From: Parvimonas sp015257355
GTDB taxonomy: Bacteria > Bacillota > Clostridia > Tissierellales > Peptoniphilaceae
Strand: one strand, 5' to 3'
DNA: 64,000 nucleotides
Assembly: GCF_050262165.1 (NCBI RefSeq)
Contig: NZ_CP189844.1
Both the position numbers and the translations under genes were made by a program. Of the stretch, positions 29,900 to 39,378 are shown in pieces. Within the stretch, counting starts at the first letter, position 1. Each line of letters opens with the position of its first letter. A model generated the notes under the pieces. That model was given only the letters and a program-made list of their open reading frames with translations, ran no database searches and was not told the origin of the DNA.

Positions 29900-30215
29900 A
29901 AAACTCACCACTTTCCAAAAGGGAACTAGCAATATTTTTAACCAAGCTTTCCTTTTTATCTTCAAAAACATTTTTTATCTCTAAAGATTTTTTATTATAT
30001 TCATCAAGTTTATTCTTATCTTCGTGCTCAATTTTAGAAAGATGTAGCTTAAGATTTTCTTGTTCTTCTTCTAAAACTTTATTGTACTCTTCATCAATAG
30101 CTTTAAGTTTTTCTTTTCTATCAAGAAGTAACTTCTGTTTTTCAGCTTCTAATTGTTTTTGATAATCTTCTGCATTCCTATCAATATCGAATATTTTTTC
30201 TATAAAACTTTCCAT
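29889..30215 (-). CDS. V-type ATPase small peripheral-stalk subunit (G/H-like coiled coil)
   Basis: 108 residues from ATG 30213-30215, preceded by AAAGGAGG. Almost the whole chain is a charged coiled coil (QLEAEKQKLLLDRKEKLKAIDEEY and similar), the usual form of the NtpF/AhaH partner of subunit E. As the first gene of the operon it fits the known order in Firmicutes. The assignment rests on shape and place because coiled coils give weak family evidence. Confidence 0.75.
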   Translation of the reverse strand: MESFIEKIFDIDRNAEDYQKQLEAEKQKLLLDRKEKLKAIDEEYNKVLEEEQENLKLHLSKIEHEDKNKLDEYNKKSLEIKNVFEDKKESLVKNIASSLLESGEFYGE

Positions 30216-30247
30216 ACATGCCTCCTTTCTAAATTTTTCCAAAACAA

Positions 30248-30271
30248 AAGTGCATTCGTAAAAATGCACTT
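30248..30271 (-). promoter_or_regulatory. Leader hairpin, attenuator-like, before the V-ATPase operon
   Basis: A 9-bp perfect stem AAGTGCATT/AATGCACTT with a 6-base loop, followed on the minus strand by TTTGTTTTGG and, about 20 bases later, the ribosome site of the first gene. It looks like a weak intrinsic terminator within the leader. Confidence 0.5.
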
Positions 30272-30286
30272 CCAAATTTGCGATAA

Positions 30287-30336
30287 TAAAAAATAAACTT
30301 GTTTACGGAATGATGAACTCAACTGTAAACAAGTTT
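30287..30336 (-). terminator. Terminator-like hairpin after the zinc-ribbon gene
   Basis: A 12-bp perfect stem AAACTTGTTTAC/GTAAACAAGTTT with an 18-base loop, then ATTTTTTATTAT on the minus strand. A further hairpin ATAAACTTATTT/AAATAAGCTTAT lies at 30382-30406. The rest of 30216-30450 shows no gene and no clear promoter. Confidence 0.6.
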
Positions 30337-30450
30337 GAAAATTTATTTTTATTAAAATATAAAGTTTTAAGCTAATTCACAATAAGCTTATTTAAAATAA
30401 GTTTATCTTCATCATAAGTAAACTATATGATATTTTTAATATTACAATAA

Positions 30451-30708
30451 CTATTTATCAAACAATTCCACCATTGGCATTATTCTATCAGAGTTTTTAT
30501 CATCTACTTTAATTCCCCAGCCACAAACTGGACATGATAAAAACTTCTTTGATGAAAATGGAAAAATTGGAATAAAAAATAATGTAAACCATTTTTTATC
30601 ATTGTAAAGTGTCCATATTGAAGTATTATCACAATGATCACAATGACAAGCTTCTTTTGTTTGACCAATTTTTTTACTTCTTACTTTTGATCCATAAAAA
30701 ATTATCAT
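30451..30708 (-). CDS. Small zinc-ribbon protein
   Basis: 85 residues from ATG 30706-30708, preceded by TTTAGGAGG. Two Cys pairs, CHCDHC near residue 22 and CPVC near residue 60, flank a hydrophobic aromatic middle (WFTLFFIPIFPFSSKKF), as in zinc-ribbon family proteins of Firmicutes. The function of this family is not known. Own promoter at 30809-30837. Confidence 0.75.
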   Translation of the reverse strand: MIIFYGSKVRSKKIGQTKEACHCDHCDNTSIWTLYNDKKWFTLFFIPIFPFSSKKFLSCPVCGWGIKVDDKNSDRIMPMVELFDK

Positions 30709-30808
30709 TTTACCTCCTAAATACCATAATTTATATAGCATTATATAATCTTTAAAATTTTAAAAATATTCTTCAAGAATTATTTTCATTATCCTTAAAA
30801 CCATATTT

Positions 30809-30837
30809 ATTATACACCTATACTTTTATAAAATCAA
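30809..30837 (-). promoter_or_regulatory. Promoter for the zinc-ribbon gene
   Basis: TTGATT (30832-30837), 17 bases, exact TATAAT (30809-30814) on the minus strand. Confidence 0.65.
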
Positions 30838-30874
30838 GCATTTAAATCACAAAATATAAAAGTTTGTGAAAAAA

Positions 30875-31354
30875 TTAATTTCTAGCTTTTAACTTAATAT
30901 AATTACTATCTTCTTTATAATTTTTACAAAACTTTTCATATATTTTAATTAAACTTTTTTCAGAAATATCTTTTCTTTTATAGTTAAGCAAATAATATTT
31001 ATTTTTAAGATTAAAATCAATCCTTGAAGTTTTTGAATAAACAAAAATAAATATTTCATTTCCATTAAATTCAGTTTCTACAGAAGGTGAAGATTTTTCT
31101 GTATCTTCCATTGTAATTTTAAATCTAAATTTACAATCAGAAATTAGATTAAAAAACTCTTTTTTATCCTCTTTAGACTCTATATTTACTGTATATCCAC
31201 TTCCTTCGAAATATATTTTAATTACTTCATTATTTACAATTTCATTTTTTAAAGAATGTAATTCATATTTATATCTTAAAAATACTGATAAAAATACTAT
31301 ACATATTAGAGCAAAAATTATTGATATGATTTTAAAAAGTTTCTTATTTTTCAT
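30875..31354 (-). CDS. Membrane-anchored protein of unknown function
   Basis: 159 residues from ATG 31352-31354; a TTG six bases earlier is also possible. AGGAGG lies upstream. One N-terminal helix (LFKIISIIFALICIVFLSVFL) anchors an outside domain of about 130 residues rich in beta-type patterns (KIYFEGSGYTVNIE, NEIFIFVYSKTSRIDF). I do not recognise the domain. The overall plan resembles the protein at 52268-52759. It diverges from the plus-strand gene at 31604. Confidence 0.65.
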   Translation of the reverse strand: MKNKKLFKIISIIFALICIVFLSVFLRYKYELHSLKNEIVNNEVIKIYFEGSGYTVNIESKEDKKEFFNLISDCKFRFKITMEDTEKSSPSVETEFNGNEIFIFVYSKTSRIDFNLKNKYYLLNYKRKDISEKSLIKIYEKFCKNYKEDSNYIKLKARN

Positions 31355-31397
31355 AATCAAAATTCCTCCTGAAATTCTTATCGTACAACTTACTTAT

Positions 31398-31427
31398 ATT
31401 ATATAACTAAAATTTTTATAAAGTCAA
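31398..31427 (-). promoter_or_regulatory. Promoter for the anchored protein at 30875-31354
   Basis: TTGACT (31422-31427), 18 bases, exact TATAAT (31398-31403) on the minus strand. Confidence 0.65.
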
Positions 31428-31458
31428 ATAATAATATTCTAATAATATTAAAAAACTA

Positions 31459-31486
31459 TTGAATAAAAAAATAAATATGATATAAT
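31459..31486 (+). promoter_or_regulatory. Plus-strand promoter, back to back with the previous one
   Basis: TTGAAT (31459-31464), 16 bases, exact TATAAT (31481-31486). It would give a leader of about 110 bases before the GTG start at 31604. Its -35 box is only 32 bases from the -35 box of the divergent promoter. Confidence 0.6.
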
Positions 31487-31532
31487 TGCTTTAAATATAT
31501 ATATCATATATTGTGTATACTTAATAATTTTA

Positions 31533-31607
31533 ATGAAATATAGAACCATGGAGAATATATATATTCAAGATGCAATGATTTTCCATTATGAAAGGAGAAT
31601 AGTGTGA
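31533..31607 (+). CDS. Possible 24-residue leader peptide
   Basis: ATG 31533 to TGA 31605-31607, ending MIFHYERRIV. Its stop overlaps the GTG start of the next gene as GTGA, a layout typical of translational coupling. It has no good ribosome site of its own, so it may be only a chance frame. Confidence 0.25.
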   Translation: MKYRTMENIYIQDAMIFHYERRIV

Positions 31608-31918
31608 AAACCCTAGTTTTAAAATATATTGATAAGAAAAATATTTCAATAATAACTTTGATTATAGCATTTTTATCAAGAATTATCGGAGGTATGATTA
31701 CTAATAAATATCTATCATATCTACCATATAAAAATAAACATTCATTTTTTATAGACTTAATTGGAATTTTTATTCCTCTAATCTTAAGTACAATAAGTAT
31801 AATGAACTTAAAGCATCTTAACAATAAAAAAATAGAATTTTTATTTACTATTTTAAATATAATTCTACTTTTATCAATTCCTTCAATCTATTCAGATATT
31901 CTAAATTTAATAGATTAG
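31604..31918 (+). CDS. Small membrane protein, three or four helices (only plus-strand gene)
   Basis: 104 residues from GTG 31604, with AAAGGAG six bases upstream and a promoter at 31459. Hydrophobic segments IITLIIAFLSRIIGG, FFIDLIGIFIPLILSTISIM and FLFTILNIILLLSIPSIY alternate with short basic loops. I do not recognise a family. The antisense frame at the same place lacks a ribosome site. A strong terminator at 32017-32047 can end this transcript. Confidence 0.65.
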   Translation: MKTLVLKYIDKKNISIITLIIAFLSRIIGGMITNKYLSYLPYKNKHSFFIDLIGIFIPLILSTISIMNLKHLNNKKIEFLFTILNIILLLSIPSIYSDILNLID

Positions 31919-32016
31919 TAAAATAAAAAAGCGGATTATATATACTATATCTAAAGAATATAATATTTGATAATCGACTTTTTCATATAATTTAATTTTA
32001 TATAAATATCATTCAA

Positions 32017-32047
32017 AAAACCAAAGTCAAGTTTTGACTTTGGTTTT
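32017..32047. terminator. Bidirectional terminator between the plus-strand gene and addA
   Basis: A 14-bp perfect inverted repeat AAAACCAAAGTCAA/TTGACTTTGGTTTT with a 3-base loop, flanked by A and T tracts. The right end overlaps the addA stop codon, so it serves both converging transcripts. Confidence 0.88.
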
Positions 32048-35000
32048 TAAATTTCAACAAATTCATTTATTCCAAATAGATATAATCCCTTTTTGGCAAC
32101 TTTTTTGCCGGAAATATCTTCAATTGCTGATTTATATAAATCCAATTGTACTTTATATCTTTCCTTTACTTCTTCAAGATTTTCTTTTGTTACATAATCT
32201 GTCTTGTAATCCAATAAAATTATTTCCCCATTTCTATTTTCAAAGAAAAGGTCAATTATTCCAACTACCATAATTTTTTCGTCTTCTGAAATATTTTCAT
32301 CTTTAAATAGATTTTTCAATTTTATATTATAGTCAATGGCTTTTTCTTTAAATAATTTTTCAGATTTATTTGCAATGTAAATTTCTTTAAAAATATCAGA
32401 CTGAATAAATTTTACAATCCAATTAATATTTATCGTTTCTGCTTCGTCCAAGCTCATAATATTTTTTTCAACAAATGAATTTATTTGCAACTTTACTTCT
32501 TCTCTTATTTTTGAAGCATCTTCTGTATCAAATTTTGAAAAGTCTAAAAGTTGCATAGCCAAATGGAAAATAGTTCCTTTTTCTGCAGAATTAAAACCGA
32601 CTTTTTCCTCACCTTGATGAATAAATGACGGAGTTTTTAAAACAAAATTTTCTTTATAATATTTTTGATGTTTTTCCTCATCTTCTTCCTGAATCATCTT
32701 TTTAATCTCAGAAACAGTAATACTTGATGGCTTGTTTAAAACATTTTTATAAACATATTCTTTATTAAATCTATCTTCTAAGAATTCTTTAACAGTTCGC
32801 ATTTCTTGTTTAACTTCAATATCATCTTCTTCAGAAATTATTTCATTGGTTTTTATTTCTTCTTTAATTCTTTGATATTCTATAAATTCCTCTGTTTTAG
32901 TATTTACATTTAATTGAAATTTTAAATCTTCATTTCCTAAAAAGTTTTCTTCTCTTCCCAAACAATTCAAACTCTTTCCATAAACTGTAAGATTATCAAT
33001 AGAACTTAATATCCAATCGAGATAATTATTTATTTTTAGAATTTTATAATTACTTATATTGCCTCTTTCATCAATTCCGGTGCTTATTTCTTCTTTTAAA
33101 TTCTCATAATCTTTTACTCTTCCGGTTATTATGAGTTTTTCTTTTGCCCTTGTCATTGCGACATAAAGAAGCCTCATTTCTTCAGCAATTTGTTCATTCT
33201 TCTTAAATTTTTCAATTTTTTTCTTCATAATACTGTTAAATGAAGTTTTCTTATCCATATCATAAACAACAGGACCGAAACCAAGTTTTTGATGTAAAAC
33301 CAAATTGCTGTCGTCTGCTCTAAAATTAAATTTCTTATTCGTATTTGCAAGAAATACAATAGGAAATTCCAAGCCTTTGCTCTTATGAATACTCATTATT
33401 TTAACTACATTCGCATCTTCAGAAATTAGTTTCGCCTCTGAAATATCACTTTTTAAACTGATTTTTTGAATATAATTTACAAAATTGAATAATCCCTTAT
33501 AAGAATTTTTTTCATAATTTTTTGCCTTTTCGAAAAGTAACATAAGATTTGTCTTTCTCTGATCTCCCATATCTAAAAGTCCGACATAATTATAGTATCC
33601 TGTATAATTATATAAAAACCATATTAGTTCATCAGCTGATACTAGAGTTTTCTTTTCAATAAATAATTTTAAATCGGAAATAAATTTTGAAATTTTTTCT
33701 CTTATACTTGCTCTAATTTCTATATTTTCATCATCTAATATCTTAGTTAAAAGCTCATAAAATTTTAATTCTCTATCTACAAGTCTTATTTGACTTAATT
33801 CTGTTGGTGTAAAATTATAAATTGGAGAATACATTACTGAAAGAAGAGGAATATCTTGCATAGGATTATCTATAATCTTGAGTAAATTAATTATTGTATC
33901 TACTTCAAAAGTATCAAAATATCCACCCGTACTCTCTGCATAAATTGGAATATTATATTCTAAAAATACTTCTTCTAAAATTTTTGTATTACTGCTTGGA
34001 GAACGCATCAAAATAACAATATCTTTGTAATCAACTTTTCTATAATCATCCAAATTTTTATCATAAACTTTAAAAGGATTTTCTTTATTGTTCATCATAT
34101 TGTAGATTGTGTTTGCAATTTTTATACATTCAAGCCTAAAAGATTTCATCTCCTCAAAATCTTCTGAATACTCATCAGTTAAAATTATCTCATCTTCGTC
34201 CTCATCATCTGATTTTTCATCAACCAAAAGAATTTCAACTGCACCACCGACATTTTCATCACTTTCTTTAAAACTTGCCATAGGATTTAATCTTTCATCA
34301 ACAGTATAATCAAGTTCTCCCGTTTCTTTTTTCATTATTTTTGAAAAAACTAGATTTGTTCCCTCAAGAATTTCTTTTCGACTTCTAAAATTCGCATAGA
34401 GCATTATCTTTCTATTAAAACTGTCAATATCATCCTCTACTCTATAATAATTTTCATACTTTTCCATAAAAATACTTGGATCTGCCTGTCTAAATCTATA
34501 AATGCTCTGTTTAACATCTCCAACCATAAATCTATTATTTTCTTTAGCAACTGCTGATAAAAGAATTTCTTGAACTAGGTTGCTGTCTTGATATTCGTCA
34601 ATAAAAACTTCAGCATATTTTTCTTGATATTCCAAAGCAGCTTTTGACGGTTTAATATTTCCATCTTCATCAATATCTACAAGTATCTCTAATGCCAAGT
34701 GTTCAATATCGGCAAAATCTACATAATTAAATTTTTGTTTTCTCTCCCAAAACTTTTCCTTAAATTTAATTACAATATCAGAAATAGCGCGAACATAAGG
34801 ATAGATTAAATCACTTTCTATCTTTATATTTTCTATATTCAAATTTAAACTCTCAAGAGATTCTTTAATTCCATCTTTTAAACTATCTATTTCTTTTTTT
34901 ACTTTATTATATATTTCTTTTACATCTTCATCACATTTTGAAATTCTAAAACTTCCAAAATCTGAATGTAAAAATTCATAAGATGATTTTTTTAATTCAT

Positions 35001-35832
35001 CAAATTTTGTATTATCCTTTAAAAATGTCTTTAAACTTTCCTTTACAACAGATAATGCATCCAACAAAGTATTATAGATATTTAAATATTTTTCAAGTTC
35101 AGGATAATTTTCAATTTTTTTCAAATTATTTTTAATACTAAGTTCAAAAAATTCCAAATCCATATCTACATCTTTTGCAATATCCAAGATATAATTTTCT
35201 AAATAGAAATCATCGTCCTTTATCTTTGTATTAAAAAATTCTGCCTTTTCATTTAACCAAATATCTGGAAAAGGATGTGAATTTACAAAATTATTTACAT
35301 TTAATAAAAGTTGCAAAAGTCCTTCATCCGTATTTTTCTTAACATACCAATCAACTAATCTTAAAAAATTTTCATCATTATTTTCATAAAGCTCTTCAAA
35401 TAGTTCTTGCATAACTTCTTTTGCTAAAACTTCATTTTCACTAGGATCTATTACTTTTATATTGTTATCCAAATTTACCAAATGAGCATAAGATTTCAAA
35501 ACATCCTTACAAAAAGAGTCAATAGTTGTGATGTCAGCACCACTAAGGAGCATTAATTGTTTTTGAAGATATTCATTTTCTGGATTTTCTTCAAGTTTCT
35601 TTTCAATAGCCTTACTTACTCTTTCTCTCATTTCAGATGCAGCCAATTTTGTAAAAGTTACAACAAGTAATTTATTTATATCTATAGGATTTTTTTCATC
35701 TAAAACAAGCTCAATAATTCTTTCAATAAGTACAGCCGTTTTTCCAGAACCTGCTGCAGCGGATACAAGTAAATTAGTATTCCTACTATCTATTACTTGT
35801 TTTTGCTCTTTAGTCCACTTTACTTCACTCAC
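32047..35832 (-). CDS. addA: ATP-dependent helicase/nuclease subunit A
   Basis: 1261 residues from GTG 35830-35832, which overlaps the addB stop by one base (TAGTG) behind an AGAGGTGAG ribosome site. UvrD-type helicase: Walker A SAAAGSGKT at residues 24-32, FADIEHLAL and the DEYQDSN motif II, GDVKQSIYRFRQAD motif III and MSIHKSKGLEFPIVF motif V. The C-terminal RecB-type nuclease has LLDYKTDYV and the QLDLYKSAI box. AddAB resects double-strand breaks to Chi for RecA loading. Confidence 0.97.
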   Translation of the reverse strand: MSEVKWTKEQKQVIDSRNTNLLVSAAAGSGKTAVLIERIIELVLDEKNPIDINKLLVVTFTKLAASEMRERVSKAIEKKLEENPENEYLQKQLMLLSGADITTIDSFCKDVLKSYAHLVNLDNNIKVIDPSENEVLAKEVMQELFEELYENNDENFLRLVDWYVKKNTDEGLLQLLLNVNNFVNSHPFPDIWLNEKAEFFNTKIKDDDFYLENYILDIAKDVDMDLEFFELSIKNNLKKIENYPELEKYLNIYNTLLDALSVVKESLKTFLKDNTKFDELKKSSYEFLHSDFGSFRISKCDEDVKEIYNKVKKEIDSLKDGIKESLESLNLNIENIKIESDLIYPYVRAISDIVIKFKEKFWERKQKFNYVDFADIEHLALEILVDIDEDGNIKPSKAALEYQEKYAEVFIDEYQDSNLVQEILLSAVAKENNRFMVGDVKQSIYRFRQADPSIFMEKYENYYRVEDDIDSFNRKIMLYANFRSRKEILEGTNLVFSKIMKKETGELDYTVDERLNPMASFKESDENVGGAVEILLVDEKSDDEDEDEIILTDEYSEDFEEMKSFRLECIKIANTIYNMMNNKENPFKVYDKNLDDYRKVDYKDIVILMRSPSSNTKILEEVFLEYNIPIYAESTGGYFDTFEVDTIINLLKIIDNPMQDIPLLSVMYSPIYNFTPTELSQIRLVDRELKFYELLTKILDDENIEIRASIREKISKFISDLKLFIEKKTLVSADELIWFLYNYTGYYNYVGLLDMGDQRKTNLMLLFEKAKNYEKNSYKGLFNFVNYIQKISLKSDISEAKLISEDANVVKIMSIHKSKGLEFPIVFLANTNKKFNFRADDSNLVLHQKLGFGPVVYDMDKKTSFNSIMKKKIEKFKKNEQIAEEMRLLYVAMTRAKEKLIITGRVKDYENLKEEISTGIDERGNISNYKILKINNYLDWILSSIDNLTVYGKSLNCLGREENFLGNEDLKFQLNVNTKTEEFIEYQRIKEEIKTNEIISEEDDIEVKQEMRTVKEFLEDRFNKEYVYKNVLNKPSSITVSEIKKMIQEEDEEKHQKYYKENFVLKTPSFIHQGEEKVGFNSAEKGTIFHLAMQLLDFSKFDTEDASKIREEVKLQINSFVEKNIMSLDEAETININWIVKFIQSDIFKEIYIANKSEKLFKEKAIDYNIKLKNLFKDENISEDEKIMVVGIIDLFFENRNGEIILLDYKTDYVTKENLEEVKERYKVQLDLYKSAIEDISGKKVAKKGLYLFGINEFVEI

Positions 35833-38800
35833 TATTTCTCACCTCTTTTCTCTTTATTTTTTAATTCCATTTTTTCAAATACTTCATTCGGTTTGTCTTT
35901 TGTTACTAAATTCTTAATATTATTATATTTATTATGCTTAATATCAAATCTACAAATGGATTTATATTTGCAATAATCACAAGGCTTTTTATCCTTATAC
36001 CTGAAAGGTTTTATATCAATATTTCCATCATAGATCTCTTCACAAATATCCTTAGTCTTATTTAAAACAAATTCATTTACTATTTCAAATTCATCAGTTG
36101 TCAATCCTAAAGTACCTGCTCCAATTTCTTGACCTTTTGATTTCAGTTTGATAGGAAGTATTTCAGAAGTTAATCTATTTTCTTCTAAAGTTTTATCTAG
36201 ATTCTTTAAAAGTTCCATATCCTTGATAACAAAACCGGTAAGCTTATTTCTCTTAAGTTTTTCACTATAAAAGCTATCATCACTCATATCAAGCATTTTT
36301 GAATAAGTTTCAAAACCAACCAAATTTGTAGTAAAATCACTATAAAATAATCCTGCTGGTTTATATCTATCTTTATTTGAAGATAAAATTGCATTCATAT
36401 ATACAAAAAGTTGAAGTTGAAGCCCAGCATAAACTTGATTCAAGTCAATATCTCTTTTTGAAGACTTGTAATCAATAATTCTCAAAAAGTCTGAATTTTC
36501 ACCCTTAAAAACGTCAATCCTATCAATCTTCCCAACTAATTTAATATCCTTTCCATTTTTTAAAGTATATGAGATTGGCTTGATAGACTCATCTCCAAAT
36601 TCCGTTTCAAAACCTGTTGGAATAAAATTACCACGTCTTACTTGTTCAGCCATAATTTCTATGCTTTCAACAATATTTTTTTGTGTAATACTTGAAAAAT
36701 ATTTATATTTTGGAGAGCTTTCAAGAATAAAATTAGACTTTTCAGCCATTTTTGCTGTTAATTTTTCGACTTCCCTTTGGATAAATTCTCTATCAATTGT
36801 ATTCCAATCAATGTTATTTTCGTAAACACCTTTAAAAAAGTCGTCAAAAATCTTATGACAATAAGTTCCATAATCAGCAGGAGAAAAGTCATATACTTCT
36901 CTTTCCTTTACTCTAAGTCCATAATTTATAAAATATGAAAAAGGACAACGCACAAAGTTTTCTAATTTTGAAATACTTACATTTCCACTTTCATAAAGGA
37001 ATGATGTATAATCTTTGATATTTTCTGTTTCTTTTTTGTAGTTTAGTTTATCCTTTAAAATTTCAATCTTATACTTATAATCTTTATCTTCTATCAAGAA
37101 ATCAATTATTTCTCTAAAATTGAATTTGTCATTTTCACTCAATTTATTTGAATTTAAAGCATCTATATTGGATACTAAAATTTGGTATAACCTCTCTTTA
37201 GAGAAAGTTTCAAAAATATCCATAATAGTAAAATTTTTAAAGAAATCTATGCTTTCAATTTCTAAATTTTTAAAAAGAAATAACATCTTTTTCACAAATC
37301 TCGAAACTAAAAGACTCTTTCCTTCCAAATCAGAAATAGGATAAGTTATATACAACTTTTCTTTGGCAATACTAAAAGTCTTATAACTTAAAAATTGCTC
37401 ATCAGTAGTTTTAATTAAATTATTATTTGAAAAATTTAATCCTAAAGTTTTTAAATTTTCTTTTTCATTTTCACTAATTAAATCATTATCAACAATGTTT
37501 TTTGGAAAATTTCCATCGTTAACACCCAATACAAAAGCTACTTTTGTAGAAGGTTTTTTCATTCTATCAACTGTTGTAATAAAGATTTCATCTTTTGAAG
37601 GTGGTACAATTCCAAGTTCAATATTTTCAATTTCAGTTTTAATTAAATTTAAAAATTTAGAGTAGGAAATTTTATCATCTCCCATAAATTCAACTAACTC
37701 ATCTAATATCCCAATGAAACTTCCCCACACTTGAGAATACTCTTTTGCCTTATACAAATTCCCTTCATTTTGAAAATCCATTACAAATTCATTTATTCTA
37801 TCAAAAAGACCAATTTCTAAAGTAAACTCATATAAATATTTACAAATATCTTTTACTGTATTTCTACCTTTTAACTTTTCATGTAAATTTTTAATCGGAG
37901 CTACCACTAAATTTTTAATCTCATTTATCTTTTCAAGTTTTTCATCGTCACTTTCTTCTTCAACACTATGGACGATTGACTTGCTCCACAATTCATCAAA
38001 CCAACGATTACCTTTTATATCATTAGCAATTACATAGTTTTCTAGAAGAAAAATATCTTCATTTGAAATTCCAGTTAGACCACTTTTTAAATATCTAAAA
38101 ACAGAATCATAGGAATATTTTTTATCTTTCATATCTAAAATAGATAGTATTAGAATAATAATTGGATTTTCCATAATTGAAATTTTTTCATCTAAGAAAT
38201 AATCAATTTTATAATCATCAAAAACTCTTTCAATTATATAAGAATATTCTTCTAAACTTCTCATACAAAGAGTTATATCATTGTATCTATATTTTTTTGT
38301 CTTAACTAATTTTGAAATTTCTTCTGCAATAAAAGAAACTTCATCATAAATATTTTTAAACTTTATAATTCTAATATTTTCAGAATCTTTATAATATGGT
38401 TTTGCAGAAAAATCTCCTACACTTTTTTCTAAGAAGTATAAATCATCAGAATTATAATAGCTTTCATTTGAAAGTGAAACATTGCTAAGTAATGGAATAT
38501 TATGCTTCTCACATATATTTTTAATATTCAAAATTGTAGAATTACTTCTAGCGAACATATTCATTTTTGAATGTAAATTTTTAAAATCAGTTAAAAGAGA
38601 AAAATAAATATTTTTTGAAAAATAGATTAACTTTTCAATTACCAAGTATTGAGCAGGAGTAAAGTCCATATATTCATCAACGAAAATAGTTGCTCCTTTG
38701 ATACTTTCAAAATCATCAAGTTTTTGGGCAAAAATATTCAAAGTATCTTCTGTATCAGAGTATTTTTTATCAATCAAATTTTCATAAGACTTATAAATAT

Positions 38801-39290
38801 TATATAAATCTTGCATTTTAAATTTTAAAGACTCGTTTTTAACATTTTCTGTAAGTAAAAAAACATCCGTAACTGAAAAATCATTTTGCTTAAACTCTAT
38901 TATCATATCCATAATATTGTTTACAAAACCCATTTTAAAATCATCAGATTTAAAAGTAATCAAATCTTTTGAAACCAAGTCCATTGCTTTAAAAGTTAAA
39001 AGACTTCTAGCACTTGTCGTAAGTCTTCTCTCCTTAAGTCCACCGACATTGGTAAATACAATTTTACTTAAAGTTGAAAAACTAACAACTCTAATTCTAA
39101 AATTAGGATCAATATTTTTTTCATCTTCAAGCTTTTCACTTAATCTTTTTTCCATTTCATATGTAAATTTTTCCGGAACTAAAATATAAATAGGCTTTTT
39201 ATCTTCTCTTTTAGCCTCTTCAAAACAAAGCTCTAAAATCTTATCAGTCCTATCCGCTCCAAATCTTCCTGTTATAAATCCAACTGCCAC
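35832..39290 (-). CDS. addB: ATP-dependent helicase/deoxyribonuclease subunit B
   Basis: 1152 residues from GTG 39288-39290, chosen because GAGG is eight bases upstream and the protein then begins like other AddB (AVGFITGRFGADRT). A TTG 18 bases earlier is the alternative. The nuclease shows IIDYKSSKRD and the GLQLQLFVYM box. Iron-sulfur cysteines are in FVRCPFSYF and CDYCKYKSIC. The Walker A lysine is replaced: GRFGADRT instead of GRxGxGKT. First gene of the addBA pair. Confidence 0.94.
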   Translation of the reverse strand: MAVGFITGRFGADRTDKILELCFEEAKREDKKPIYILVPEKFTYEMEKRLSEKLEDEKNIDPNFRIRVVSFSTLSKIVFTNVGGLKERRLTTSARSLLTFKAMDLVSKDLITFKSDDFKMGFVNNIMDMIIEFKQNDFSVTDVFLLTENVKNESLKFKMQDLYNIYKSYENLIDKKYSDTEDTLNIFAQKLDDFESIKGATIFVDEYMDFTPAQYLVIEKLIYFSKNIYFSLLTDFKNLHSKMNMFARSNSTILNIKNICEKHNIPLLSNVSLSNESYYNSDDLYFLEKSVGDFSAKPYYKDSENIRIIKFKNIYDEVSFIAEEISKLVKTKKYRYNDITLCMRSLEEYSYIIERVFDDYKIDYFLDEKISIMENPIIILILSILDMKDKKYSYDSVFRYLKSGLTGISNEDIFLLENYVIANDIKGNRWFDELWSKSIVHSVEEESDDEKLEKINEIKNLVVAPIKNLHEKLKGRNTVKDICKYLYEFTLEIGLFDRINEFVMDFQNEGNLYKAKEYSQVWGSFIGILDELVEFMGDDKISYSKFLNLIKTEIENIELGIVPPSKDEIFITTVDRMKKPSTKVAFVLGVNDGNFPKNIVDNDLISENEKENLKTLGLNFSNNNLIKTTDEQFLSYKTFSIAKEKLYITYPISDLEGKSLLVSRFVKKMLFLFKNLEIESIDFFKNFTIMDIFETFSKERLYQILVSNIDALNSNKLSENDKFNFREIIDFLIEDKDYKYKIEILKDKLNYKKETENIKDYTSFLYESGNVSISKLENFVRCPFSYFINYGLRVKEREVYDFSPADYGTYCHKIFDDFFKGVYENNIDWNTIDREFIQREVEKLTAKMAEKSNFILESSPKYKYFSSITQKNIVESIEIMAEQVRRGNFIPTGFETEFGDESIKPISYTLKNGKDIKLVGKIDRIDVFKGENSDFLRIIDYKSSKRDIDLNQVYAGLQLQLFVYMNAILSSNKDRYKPAGLFYSDFTTNLVGFETYSKMLDMSDDSFYSEKLKRNKLTGFVIKDMELLKNLDKTLEENRLTSEILPIKLKSKGQEIGAGTLGLTTDEFEIVNEFVLNKTKDICEEIYDGNIDIKPFRYKDKKPCDYCKYKSICRFDIKHNKYNNIKNLVTKDKPNEVFEKMELKNKEKRGEK

Positions 39291-39343
39291 AATAATTACC
39301 TCTTTCAATCTGATATGATTATTTTATCATATTTCGAAACAAC

Positions 39344-39373
39344 AAAAAAGAGTTACCACTTAAGTAACTCTTT
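39344..39373 (-). terminator. Terminator after the small anchored protein gene
   Basis: A 10-bp perfect stem AAAGAGTTAC/GTAACTCTTT with a 7-base loop and TTTTTTGTTG on the minus strand. Confidence 0.85.
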
Positions 39374-39378
39374 GTAAA

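Noticed and set aside
31504..31824. Minus-strand frame of 106 codons antisense to the plus-strand membrane protein
   Set aside because: It has no ribosome site or promoter, while the plus-strand frame has both.
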